A stretch of DNA of 64,000 bases from JBFHQE01 sp041592335 (GTDB lineage: Bacteria > Pseudomonadota > Gammaproteobacteria > Thiohalobacterales > Thiohalobacteraceae): the NCBI GenBank assembly GCA_041592335.1, contig JBFHQE010000012.1, forward strand, positions 1 through 64,000, read 5' to 3'. Position 1 is the stretch's first letter, and every line of letters begins with the position of its first letter. Below the pieces are notes generated by a model. The model saw only the letters and a program-made list of their open reading frames with translations. It was not told where the DNA came from and searched no databases. A program made the translations under genes and the position numbers. Positions 16,167 through 24,251 of the stretch are shown in pieces.

Positions 16167-17054
16167 TTACTTCAAGTTTGCGAGCGCCTGTCCCATTTTG
16201 ACGCTATCGGTGGCGGCCAGTGATTCCAGCCATTCAACCCGGTCTTTGCCGAACAGCAGGATCACCGTGGAGCCCATGTTGAAACGGCCCATTTCCTCGC
16301 CACGTTTTAACTTCACGGCCGCGTTGCCGGATTTGGGGTAATCGCGTATCCGTACACCGTAGCCATGCGGCGGGGTTTCCACGCCGCTCCAGACGGTTTC
16401 GATGCAGGAGACGAACAGGGCACCGACGGCGACCATTGCCATGGGGCCCGCCTCGGTATCGAAAATGCAAGCGAGCCGTTCGTTGCGCGCAAACAGGCGC
16501 GGCACGGTACGCACGGTATGGGGTGCCACGCTGAACAGCCGACCCGGGATATATATTGTGCGTTTCAGGGTGCCGCTGATCGGCATGTGAATACGGTGAT
16601 AGTCGCGCGGCGACAGGTACAGTGTGGTGAACTGGCCATCTTGAAATACTTCAGCCGTCTTGCTGTCGCCACCGAGCAGTTCCAGTACATCAAAGGATTG
16701 CCCCTTGGCCTGGAATACTCGTCCGCCGGTGATCGGGCCGATCTGACTGATGCAGCCATCCACCGGTGAGATCAGCGCTGCATCCTCGGCCAGCGGTCGC
16801 GCATCGGCGCGCAGTTCGCGGGTGAAAAAATGATTGAACGAAGGAAAGTCATCCAGCGAATGCAGTTTGGCTTCATCCAGGCTGATGCCGAAATGCTTGC
16901 GAATGATATTAATCAGCAGATTCTTCCACGCCGGCCATTCACAGCGCGTGGCCATGAGTACGATTCGCGACAGGGCGTGATGCGGCAGAAAATACTGCGG
17001 CAGACTTTTCAGCCAGTCAGATTCGCTGGCTGGCGTGTTATCGAAGTTAGTCAT
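16167..17054 (-). CDS. psd: Phosphatidylserine decarboxylase proenzyme
   Basis: Psd makes phosphatidylethanolamine from phosphatidylserine at the inner membrane. The 295-residue proenzyme contains FNHFFTRELR, SPVDG, YLSPRDYHRIHMP with the catalytic histidine, and the self-cleavage site GST at 261-263, where Ser262 becomes the pyruvoyl group. The usual LGST is here MGST, a conservative change outside the cleaved bond. It is followed upstream on the same strand by the PCuAC and Sco genes. Confidence 0.96.
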   Translation of the reverse strand: MTNFDNTPASESDWLKSLPQYFLPHHALSRIVLMATRCEWPAWKNLLINIIRKHFGISLDEAKLHSLDDFPSFNHFFTRELRADARPLAEDAALISPVDGCISQIGPITGGRVFQAKGQSFDVLELLGGDSKTAEVFQDGQFTTLYLSPRDYHRIHMPISGTLKRTIYIPGRLFSVAPHTVRTVPRLFARNERLACIFDTEAGPMAMVAVGALFVSCIETVWSGVETPPHGYGVRIRDYPKSGNAAVKLKRGEEMGRFNMGSTVILLFGKDRVEWLESLAATDSVKMGQALANLK

Positions 17055-17093
17055 GAATGGTTTGAAACAATTGCCTTGCGGTGACCGTTATCG

Positions 17094-17561
17094 TTAGTGG
17101 TGATGATGGTGATGGTCGTGGTCGGCCATGTCATCATTGCCACCTTTCTTCACCGTTAGGCTGAGCTTCATGCAATCGTCGCCCTTTCCGGACAGGGAGA
17201 TGTCGATAGTGTCACCGGCCTTGAAACTGCGTTTGGCGCCGATCAGCATCAGATGATAGCTGCCCGGCTCCAGCACCAGTTCACCCTTGGCGGGAACTAT
17301 GAAGCTGTCCTGCTTGATCATGCTGGCAACGCCATCCTCAATCACCGTGCGGTGCATCTCGACGGATTCAAAGTCGTCGCTTTCGGCATGCGTTAATTCA
17401 ACAGGTTCATCGCCGCTGTTCTTCATGACCATGAAACCGGCCAGCACTTTGGCGGTTGGGGGTCCTTCGCGCACCCAGCCTTCTTCAATTGTCAGTAGGC
17501 TTTCAGACAGGGCAGGTAGACAGAAAATGCTCAGTACAAGAGATAGGAAAAAGCGTCGCAT
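17094..17561 (-). CDS. PCuAC-family periplasmic copper chaperone with His tail
   Basis: A 155-residue secreted protein. After a signal peptide (MRRFFLSLVLSIFCLPALS) the PCuAC domain shows the copper-binding methionine/histidine set: MHR near residue 68, a methionine in GVASM and HLM in GSYHLMLIG. PCuAC proteins carry Cu(I) to the CuA or CuB site of cytochrome oxidase. A natural C-terminal tail DHDHHHHHH follows the domain and probably adds metal binding. The stop overlaps the start of the Sco gene product's neighbour by one base (TAATG), so the two chaperones are likely cotranslated. Confidence 0.9.
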   Translation of the reverse strand: MRRFFLSLVLSIFCLPALSESLLTIEEGWVREGPPTAKVLAGFMVMKNSGDEPVELTHAESDDFESVEMHRTVIEDGVASMIKQDSFIVPAKGELVLEPGSYHLMLIGAKRSFKAGDTIDISLSGKGDDCMKLSLTVKKGGNDDMADHDHHHHHH

Positions 17562-18214
17562 TAATGGTTTGCCTCGTAGTATTCGATAATTGCCGCGTAA
17601 TCATGGGCGATTTCACGGGGTTTAAGTGGCGGTGTGAACAAAGCATGCAGCCGGCCAGCGGGATCGATCAGGTTGATACCGGCGGAATGATCGACAATGT
17701 AATCCTGACTGTCCGGTGAATTCTTCACATAACGGAAGTAAGCATGCAGTTGTTTGCTGAAGTCGGTGACGGCCTGCGATTCGCCACTGACCCCAAGAAA
17801 GGCTTCATTAAAGTAAGGTGCGTATGAGTGCAGCCGCTCCGGCGTGTCGCGTTCCGGGTCTACCGAAACGAAGATCACGACGGGTGATGTTACCTGCGGG
17901 TAGTCGGCATTGAGAACCCTGATCATGCTGTTCAGGTCATTCATGGTGGTCGGGCAGATATCGGGGCAATGGGTATAACCGAAGAAGACCAGGCTCCACT
18001 GGCCCTTGAACCGCGCAAGGTCGAAGGGGGCGCCATTGTGGTCGATCAGCGAAAACTCGGTCAGCGGTTGCGGCGTCGGTAGCCAGGTTGATTGCTGCAG
18101 TTGCGGTGGCGGCGGGGGCTGTTGCAGCTGCATGGCGATAATGCCGCCTGCCAGCAGCAGGGCAATGACGAGCCAGACAATGAGTGCTTTACCGGTTTGA
18201 TGTCGGGGGTCCAT
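17561..18214 (-). CDS. SCO1/SenC-type copper chaperone
   Basis: A 217-residue membrane-anchored thioredoxin-fold protein. One N-terminal helix (about 10-28) is followed by a proline-rich linker and the Sco domain with the copper-binding CPDICP motif near residue 83 and the conserved histidine in IVDHSAG near 174. Sco proteins deliver copper to the CuA site of cytochrome c oxidase or keep its cysteines reduced. It is the first gene of a pair with the PCuAC chaperone, which acts in the same copper-delivery route. It is divergent from prmB. Confidence 0.95.
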   Translation of the reverse strand: MDPRHQTGKALIVWLVIALLLAGGIIAMQLQQPPPPPQLQQSTWLPTPQPLTEFSLIDHNGAPFDLARFKGQWSLVFFGYTHCPDICPTTMNDLNSMIRVLNADYPQVTSPVVIFVSVDPERDTPERLHSYAPYFNEAFLGVSGESQAVTDFSKQLHAYFRYVKNSPDSQDYIVDHSAGINLIDPAGRLHALFTPPLKPREIAHDYAAIIEYYEANH

Positions 18215-18286
18215 GGCGCGGCATTATCCCATGTCCGGCCCAGTTCGGCTATCATGTGCGCCTGATTCCATAGCGTGCCCGAAACC

Positions 18287-19207
18287 ATGTCTGACCAGCT
18301 CACCGAACTGCATACCATTGCCGATTACATCCGCTGGGGCGCGAGCCGCTTCAACGAGCACCAGTTGTGTTTCGGGCATGGCACTGACAATGCGCTGGAT
18401 GAAGCGCGTCTGCTGGTACTGCATACCCTGCATTTGCCGTATCAGTTGCCTGATACTTATTTATCTACCCGGCTGACCACGCGGGAGCGGGAGGCGGTGA
18501 TGGCGATTTTGCAGCGCCGGTTTCGTGAACGCCTGCCAGCGCCCTATCTCACCGGCGAGGCCTGGTTTGCGGGAATACCTTTTTATGTCGATGACCGCGT
18601 GCTGGTGCCGCGTTCGCCGATTGCGGAACTCATCGAGAACCACTTTGAGCCCTGGATGGTGGCCGACCAGATTGAATCGGTGCTGGATCTCTGCACCGGT
18701 AGTGGCTGTATCGGCATCGCGACCGCACTCTACCTGGACGAGGCGCAGGTCGATCTGGCGGATATTTCGGATGCCGCGCTGGATGTGGCTCGCAAGAACG
18801 CCGAAAAACACCATGTCGATGACAGGGTTAATGTGTTGAAGTCTAATCTGTTCAGTGCCCTGGAGGGACGCAGCTATGATGTGATCGTGAGCAATCCGCC
18901 TTACGTGGACGCGGCGGATATGGCCGCGCTGCCGGATGAGTATTGCCACGAACCGGAACTGGGGCTGACCGGTGGTGAAGACGGACTGGACCTGGTGGCC
19001 CTGATGCTGGCCGAGGCGCGCAGTCACCTGAACGATCATGGCATTCTCATTGTCGAAGTGGGGAATTCAGCGCCTGCCCTGGAGGAGCGCTATCCGGATG
19101 TGCCCTTTACCTGGCTGGACTTCGAGCGCGGTGGACATGGCGTGTTTTTGCTGACTGCGGAACAGCTGGATGAATATGCCGCGGACTTTGCAGAGGCGAA
19201 TACTTGA
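18287..19207 (+). CDS. prmB: 50S ribosomal protein L3 glutamine methyltransferase PrmB
   Basis: A 306-residue class I SAM-dependent methyltransferase of the HemK/PrmC/PrmB group. The SAM-binding LDLCTGSGCIGIA lies near 133-145 and the catalytic NPPY near 203-206; DARLLVL-type N-terminal sequence (DEARLLVLHTL) and FERGGHGVFLL at the end fit PrmB more than PrmC. It methylates a glutamine of ribosomal protein L3. The ATG at 18287 is chosen over the in-frame GTG at 18275. The stop overlaps the FNR-type box of hemN. Confidence 0.9.
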   Translation: MSDQLTELHTIADYIRWGASRFNEHQLCFGHGTDNALDEARLLVLHTLHLPYQLPDTYLSTRLTTREREAVMAILQRRFRERLPAPYLTGEAWFAGIPFYVDDRVLVPRSPIAELIENHFEPWMVADQIESVLDLCTGSGCIGIATALYLDEAQVDLADISDAALDVARKNAEKHHVDDRVNVLKSNLFSALEGRSYDVIVSNPPYVDAADMAALPDEYCHEPELGLTGGEDGLDLVALMLAEARSHLNDHGILIVEVGNSAPALEERYPDVPFTWLDFERGGHGVFLLTAEQLDEYAADFAEANT

Positions 19208-19245
19208 TAAAAATCATCGCGTATAGCGAGGAGGCCAAGTAAAGT
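19204..19245 (+). promoter_or_regulatory. FNR/Anr-type box and promoter of hemN
   Basis: TTGAT (19204-19208), four bases, then ATCAT (19213-19217) matches the FNR/Anr consensus TTGAT-N4-ATCAA with one mismatch. A -10-like TAAAGT lies at 19240-19245. If transcription starts near 19252 the box is centred at about -41.5, the class II activation position. hemN is a known target of this regulator in related bacteria. Confidence 0.7.
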
Positions 19246-19269
19246 CACAAGCCTTCTTCGGAGATATCT

Positions 19270-20652
19270 ATGCAGCAACAACTGGAATTCGACAGTGAAC
19301 TGATCAACCGCTACGACACCAGCGGGCCGCGCTACACCTCATACCCAACCGCGGTACAGTTCAGCGAGCAGTTTGATGAAGCCGCTTACAAGCGCGTGGC
19401 GGAAGGCACCAATGCAACGGCAACGCCGCTGTCGCTGTATTTCCATATCCCGTTCTGCGATACCGTGTGTTTTTATTGCGCCTGCAACAAGATCATCACC
19501 AAGAATCGTAAACGGGCTTCTCCCTATTTAGACCATCTGCATACCGAAATTGAACGTCAGGGCGAGCTGTTCGATTCCAGCAGAACGGTTGATCAGCTGC
19601 ATTGGGGTGGCGGTACGCCAACGTTCATCAGTCCGGAACAGATGCAGGCGCTGATGGATAAAACCCGTCAGCATTTTACTCTGCACGACGATGACAGTGG
19701 TGAATACTCTATCGAAATCGATCCGCGCGAGGCAGACGAAAACAAGATCGCCCTGTTGCGTCAGCTTGGCTTCAATCGCCTGAGCCTCGGGGTGCAGGAT
19801 TTTAATCCGGAAGTACAGGTTGCGGTCAATCGTATCCAGAGTGAAGAACAAACGCAGCTGGTGCTGGATGCTGCGCGCAAGGAAGGCTTCAAGTCTATCA
19901 GTGTGGACCTGATTTACGGTCTGCCCCTGCAGAGTGTCGAGACCTTTGCGACCACGCTGGACAAGGTTATTGCCATGTCGCCGGATCGTCTGTCGGTATT
20001 CAATTACGCGCATCTGCCCGAGATGTTCAAGACCCAGCGGCAGATCAAGGCGGAGCAGATTCCCGCGCCGGAAGTAAAGTTGGCGATTCTGGAATACTCG
20101 ATCAATCGCCTTACCGAGGCGGGCTATGTTTATATTGGTATGGACCACTTTGCGCGGCCGGACGATGAGATGGCAATTGCGCAGCGCGAAGGTACTCTTT
20201 ATCGCAATTTCCAGGGCTATTCGACCCATGCCGATTGTGATCTGGTGGGGATGGGGGCAACCTCGATTGGCAAGGTCGGTCGATCCTACAGCCAGAACCT
20301 CAAGGATCTTGAGGACTATTATGCGCGGCTGGATGAAGGGCGTTTGCCCGTGTTCCGGGGTATTGAATTATCGGACGACGATGTGTTGCGACGCGAGGTA
20401 ATCACGCAGTTAATCTGTCACTTCGAGCTCAACTTTAGCCGCATTGAGCAGCAGTTCGGGATTGTGTTTGCGGACTATTTCGCCCGGGAGCTGAAGGACC
20501 TGGTCAGGTTTGCTGACGATGGGCTGGTGGAGCTTGATGACAGCCGGATCGAAGTCCTGCCGCGTGGGCGACTGCTGATTCGGAATATCTGCATGCAGTT
20601 CGATCGCTATTTGCGCGAGGCCAAATCGCAGCGGTTTTCGAAAGTCATATAG
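19270..20652 (+). CDS. hemN: Oxygen-independent coproporphyrinogen III oxidase
   Basis: A radical SAM enzyme (460 residues) that decarboxylates coproporphyrinogen III to protoporphyrinogen IX in haem synthesis without oxygen. The iron-sulfur motif CX3CX2C is Cys63, Cys67 and Cys70, followed by a further Cys72 as in E. coli HemN. YDTSGPRYTSYPTA at the N terminus and HWGGGTPTF near residue 115 are typical of true HemN rather than HemW. The FNR-type box upstream suggests induction at low oxygen. An intrinsic terminator lies about 70 bases after the stop. Confidence 0.97.
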   Translation: MQQQLEFDSELINRYDTSGPRYTSYPTAVQFSEQFDEAAYKRVAEGTNATATPLSLYFHIPFCDTVCFYCACNKIITKNRKRASPYLDHLHTEIERQGELFDSSRTVDQLHWGGGTPTFISPEQMQALMDKTRQHFTLHDDDSGEYSIEIDPREADENKIALLRQLGFNRLSLGVQDFNPEVQVAVNRIQSEEQTQLVLDAARKEGFKSISVDLIYGLPLQSVETFATTLDKVIAMSPDRLSVFNYAHLPEMFKTQRQIKAEQIPAPEVKLAILEYSINRLTEAGYVYIGMDHFARPDDEMAIAQREGTLYRNFQGYSTHADCDLVGMGATSIGKVGRSYSQNLKDLEDYYARLDEGRLPVFRGIELSDDDVLRREVITQLICHFELNFSRIEQQFGIVFADYFARELKDLVRFADDGLVELDDSRIEVLPRGRLLIRNICMQFDRYLREAKSQRFSKVI

Positions 20653-20665
20653 TCAAGTTTATTTC

Positions 20666-20695
20666 CGTCATTCCGGCGAAGGCCGGGGTGACGAA
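20666..20695. repeat. Palindromic repeat, family A, copy 1
   Basis: A 30-base sequence beginning CGTCATTCCGGC and ending GGGTGACGAA, able to fold on itself (GTCATTCCGGC with GCCGGGGTGAC, with G-T pairs) around a GAAG loop. An identical 30-base copy lies at 32135-32164. This is the layout of REP-like intergenic repeats. Confidence 0.8.
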
Positions 20696-20723
20696 CTGTT
20701 TTATCTTTATTGGTATTTCAATA

Positions 20724-20748
20724 AAAAACCCGCCTGTCGGCGGGTTTT
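20724..20748. terminator. Bidirectional intrinsic terminator between hemN and a convergent gene
   Basis: CCCGCC (20729-20734) pairs with GGCGGG (20739-20744) around TGTC, flanked by an A-run on the left and TTTT on the right, so it can end transcripts from both sides. Confidence 0.85.
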
Positions 20749-20777
20749 CAGTCTGGTATGCACCATAGAAAGCGGGC

Positions 20778-21029
20778 TCAGCCCTCGCGGTGATAAATCA
20801 CCCCTTCAGGAAACATCACTTCGTTACTGCTCAGCTGGTCCAGCGGGTAGCCATCATCGGCATACTGGGCAAGGCGGCTGAAAACGAAATGACCTTCGGG
20901 CGCATCAATCGACTGAAAGATCGGTTTCCCCATGAAGTTGCCAATTCTTGGGCCGAACTGCGAGTCTCGGTAGTTCACTTCTTCGTCTCCATAATGATCG
21001 ATTGCAGTAAAGGTAAAATGCCCTGGCAT
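20778..21029 (-). CDS. Hypothetical protein, 83 residues
   Basis: An 83-residue acidic soluble protein (MPGHFTFTAIDHYGDEEVNY... ending VMFPEGVIYHREG) without cysteine, signal or membrane segment. It is rich in aromatic residues and has a composition normal for a folded protein. No clear ribosome binding site is seen. It ends about 30 bases from the shared terminator with hemN and is divergent from aroC. No family is recognised. Confidence 0.55.
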   Translation of the reverse strand: MPGHFTFTAIDHYGDEEVNYRDSQFGPRIGNFMGKPIFQSIDAPEGHFVFSRLAQYADDGYPLDQLSSNEVMFPEGVIYHREG

Positions 21030-21099
21030 TTAGAAGGGCTAACGGCGCATGATTACCAAGCTTTAGACGAAAAACCGTGAAGTGGTTACAATAGCGCGC

Positions 21100-22200
21100 A
21101 TGTCAGGAAACAGCTTCGGAAAATTGTTTGTCGTAACGACCTTTGGCGAGAGTCACGGGCCGGCGTTGGGTGCCATTGTGGATGGTTGCCCGCCCGGTCT
21201 GGCCCTGTCGGAAGAGGATCTTCAGATCGATCTGGACCGGCGCAAGCCGGGCAAGAGCCGTCACACCACCCAGCGGCGCGAGGACGACAAGGTGCAGATC
21301 CTGTCGGGCGTGTTCGAGGGCAAGACCACGGGCTGTCCTATCGGGCTTATCATTCATAACACCGACCAGCGCTCCAAGGATTACAGCGACATCATGGATC
21401 GCTTCCGTCCGGGCCACGCGGACTATACCTACCATCATAAGTACGGTATCCGCGATTATCGCGGCGGCGGACGTTCCTCGGCGCGCGAAACCGCGGTGCG
21501 AGTGGCCGCAGGTTCGATCGCCAAGAAGTACCTTAAGGACCGCTACGGTATCGAGATTCGGGGGTATCTGTCCGCGATTGGCGAGAATCAACCCCGGTCT
21601 TTCGACTGGTCGGTGGTGGAAACCAATCCTTTCTTCTGGCCCTGCGCCGAGCAGGTACCCGAGCTTGAGGCTTACATGGATGCCCTGCGCAAATCCGGGG
21701 ACTCGGTGGGTGCGCGGGTGAACGTTGTCGCCACCGGGGTGCCGCCTGGCCTGGGCGAGCCCATTTTCGACCGGCTGGATGCCGATATCGCCCATGCCAT
21801 CATGAGCATCAATGCCGTCAAGGGCGTGGAAATCGGTGCCGGGTTTGCCAGCGTCGAACAGAAGGGCACCGAGCATCGCGATGAAATGACTCCGGCCGGT
21901 TTCACCAGCAACAACGCGGGTGGTGTCCTGGGGGGGATCTCGTCCGGCCAGGATATCCTGGTCAGTATGGCGTTGAAGCCAACCTCCAGCCTGCGGTTGC
22001 CGGGCAAGACCATTAATCTCGATGGCGAAGTGGTGGATGTCATTACTACCGGTCGCCACGACCCCTGCGTGGGGATTCGGGCAACACCGATTGCCGAGGC
22101 CATGCTGGCCATGGTGTTGATGGATCACATGTTGCGTCACCGGGCCCAGAATATGGATGTCACTGTGGCAACTCCGGTCATTCCTGCGTCTGCTGACTGA
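21100..22200 (+). CDS. aroC: Chorismate synthase
   Basis: AroC converts 5-enolpyruvylshikimate-3-phosphate to chorismate, the branch point to aromatic amino acids, using reduced FMN without net redox change. The 366-residue protein starts MSGNSFGKLFVVTTFGESHG and carries the family signatures GGGRSSARETAVRVAAG near residue 125 and the C-terminal RHDPCVGIRATPIAEAM. The ATG at 21100 matches the family start; an upstream in-frame GTG at 21082 is unlikely. Its product feeds trpF-trpBA encoded further on. Confidence 0.98.
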   Translation: MSGNSFGKLFVVTTFGESHGPALGAIVDGCPPGLALSEEDLQIDLDRRKPGKSRHTTQRREDDKVQILSGVFEGKTTGCPIGLIIHNTDQRSKDYSDIMDRFRPGHADYTYHHKYGIRDYRGGGRSSARETAVRVAAGSIAKKYLKDRYGIEIRGYLSAIGENQPRSFDWSVVETNPFFWPCAEQVPELEAYMDALRKSGDSVGARVNVVATGVPPGLGEPIFDRLDADIAHAIMSINAVKGVEIGAGFASVEQKGTEHRDEMTPAGFTSNNAGGVLGGISSGQDILVSMALKPTSSLRLPGKTINLDGEVVDVITTGRHDPCVGIRATPIAEAMLAMVLMDHMLRHRAQNMDVTVATPVIPASAD

Positions 22201-22287
22201 TGCGGCATTGCTGCGCTCGCTTTCAAGGCAAAGAACAACAGACCGTTAATAAATACAATATCTTTCAACTGGCGAGGGACGATTCAG

Positions 22288-22668
22288 GTGAGTGATTTGC
22301 AAAAGATTCTCTACGTGGAGGACGAGCCGGATATTCAGGCGGTTGCTCGCCTGGCACTGGAAAATGTGGGTGGCTTTACCGTGCACATCTGCAGCTCCGG
22401 CCAGGAAGCACTGGACTCGATCATGGACTTCGATCCCGACCTGGTGTTGCTGGATGTCATGATGCCCGGCATGGACGGGCCGACCACGCTCAAGGAGTTT
22501 CAAAAGACCGAGGCCAGGGTCAAACCGGTGATCTTTATGACGGCCAAGGTTCAGCCCCAGGAAGTTGCCGAATACATGGACATGGGCGCTATTGGCGTTA
22601 TCCCCAAGCCCTTTGACCCGATTCAGCTGTCAACGCAGGTCAGGGAGATCTGGTCGCAACATGGTTGA
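22288..22668 (+). CDS. Single-domain response regulator (CheY-like)
   Basis: A 126-residue receiver domain with no output domain. It has the acidic pair Glu11/Asp12, the phosphorylation site Asp56 in LLDVMMPGMDG, and the conserved lysine in IPKPFD. The GTG at 22288 begins MSDLQKILYVEDEPD. It overlaps the following Hpt gene by eight bases, so the two are translated together and probably form a phosphorelay step. No histidine kinase lies nearby, so the input is unknown. Confidence 0.92.
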   Translation: MSDLQKILYVEDEPDIQAVARLALENVGGFTVHICSSGQEALDSIMDFDPDLVLLDVMMPGMDGPTTLKEFQKTEARVKPVIFMTAKVQPQEVAEYMDMGAIGVIPKPFDPIQLSTQVREIWSQHG

Positions 22669-23017
22669 TATGGAGGCACTGGAAACCCAGCTCGCGACTA
22701 TCCGCGCGTCTTTCATTGCCGAGTTACCCTTGCGTGAACAGCGCATTGCCGATGCCTGGCGGGCCCTTGCCGATACCGAATGGGCACAGGATGCCTGTAA
22801 AGCCTTTTACCGTGAGGTGCACAGCCTTTCCGGCGCGGGCGCGACTTTCGGCTGCGATGAGTTAAGCAGCCGCGCCAGGGCCCTGGAGCACAGATTTCAA
22901 TCCATTGTCGATGACCACAGTCCGGCCACCGAGGCTGAACAGGTGGAATTGAACACTTGCTATGCGCAGCTTCTAAGCGAAATCCACCAGACAACTGACG
23001 GCAGTGCGAAAGGTTAG
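22661..23017 (+). CDS. Hpt (histidine phosphotransfer) domain protein
   Basis: A 118-residue mainly helical protein. The Hpt signature HSLSGAGATFG places the phospho-accepting histidine at residue 54, and the rest (REVHSLSG..., ELSSRARALEHRFQSIV) has the four-helix pattern of the family. It overlaps the receiver gene by eight bases (ATGGTTGA). Hpt proteins pass phosphate between receivers in multi-step relays; the encoded receiver is the obvious partner, the other partner must be elsewhere. Confidence 0.82.
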   Translation: MVDMEALETQLATIRASFIAELPLREQRIADAWRALADTEWAQDACKAFYREVHSLSGAGATFGCDELSSRARALEHRFQSIVDDHSPATEAEQVELNTCYAQLLSEIHQTTDGSAKG

Positions 23018-23093
23018 ATCCATTGAACCCGATTCGTTTTAGCCAGCGGCTAAACGTATAATCCCCGTTCATTTCCAATACTGATTTTCCGCT

Positions 23094-24251
23094 ATGGCTG
23101 AGACAACGCCTTACTGGCGTTTATCCAATTTTTATCTCTGGTACTTTGCGTCGCTGGGTGCGCTAGTTCCTTATTGGGGGCTGTACCTCAAGGATAAGGG
23201 ATTCGATGCGGCCGCAATCGGCGAATTGATGGCGGTGTTGATGGCGACCAAACTGGTTGCGCCCAACATCTGGGGATGGATCGCGGATCATACCGGGCAG
23301 GGAATGCGCATCATCCGTATCGCCTCTTTACTGTCGCTGTTGGTCTTTGTCGGTGTGTTTGTGTCGGATACCTACTGGTGGCTGGTAGCGGTGATGGCCG
23401 GGTTCAGCTTTTTCTGGAATGCCTCCCTGCCGCAATTCGAAGCCATAACCCTGTCGCACCTGAAGGACGATACCCATCGCTACAGCACCATCCGCTTATG
23501 GGGGTCGATTGGTTTTATCCTCACGGTTGCGGGGTTGGGTCTGCTGCTGGATTACACCGGCGTAACCATTTTGCCGCAAATCCTGATGGTCTTGTTTCTG
23601 CTGATCTGGTTTTCCAGCCTGATCGTGCAGGATGTGGGTCCACGGGTTCATCCCAATCATCATCAATCGATCCACACCGTGCTTAAGCAAAAAGCCGTCA
23701 TTGCTTTATTGGTGGTCTGCTTCCTGATGCAGGCCAGTCACGGCCCTTATTACACTTTCTATACGCTGTACATGGAAGATTATGGCTTCACTCGCAGCAC
23801 TATCGGTCAACTGTGGGCGCTGGGTGTGATTGCCGAAATCGGCGTGTTCCTGGTGATGCACCGCTGGTTGCCGCGTTTTGGCGCGCGACAGTTGTTAATT
23901 GTCAGCCTGATCCTGACGACATTGCGCTGGCTGTTGATAGCTTCATTGCCTGAGCAGATCGTCTGGGTGCTGTTTGCCCAGCTGCTGCATGCCGCCAGTT
24001 TTGGTATTTACCATGCCGTGGCGATACATCTGATCCACCGTTTCTTTGTCGGCAAGCATCAGGGCAGGGGGCAGGCGCTCTATAGCAGTCTGAGCTTTGG
24101 GGCGGGTGGCGCGGTGGGCAGTTTATATGCGGGGTATGTCTGGTCCGGCATCAATCCCTCGGCCAGTTTTCTGGTAGCGGCCGGTTTGAGTGCCGTGGCC
24201 GCGATAATCGCCTGGTACTTTATTCCCCGTCATGCGGGCCATCCTGGCTAA
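23094..24251 (+). CDS. MFS transporter of the phenylpropionate permease (HcaT-like) family
   Basis: A 385-residue membrane protein with twelve hydrophobic segments. The N terminus (YWRLSNFYLWYFASLGALVPYWGLYLKDKGFDAAAIGELMA) and the internal WGSIGFI and LHAASFGIYH segments match MFS_1-like/HcaT-type permeases. Substrate cannot be inferred; members near this branch are often only annotated as transporters. It converges with the LysR gene, the stops overlapping by four bases. Confidence 0.85.
   Translation: MAETTPYWRLSNFYLWYFASLGALVPYWGLYLKDKGFDAAAIGELMAVLMATKLVAPNIWGWIADHTGQGMRIIRIASLLSLLVFVGVFVSDTYWWLVAVMAGFSFFWNASLPQFEAITLSHLKDDTHRYSTIRLWGSIGFILTVAGLGLLLDYTGVTILPQILMVLFLLIWFSSLIVQDVGPRVHPNHHQSIHTVLKQKAVIALLVVCFLMQASHGPYYTFYTLYMEDYGFTRSTIGQLWALGVIAEIGVFLVMHRWLPRFGARQLLIVSLILTTLRWLLIASLPEQIVWVLFAQLLHAASFGIYHAVAIHLIHRFFVGKHQGRGQALYSSLSFGAGGAVGSLYAGYVWSGINPSASFLVAAGLSAVAAIIAWYFIPRHAGHPG

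Noticed and set aside
21103..22140. 345-codon open frame on the minus strand
   Set aside because: Shadow of aroC; no recognisable motif and a His/Gln/Gly-biased composition.
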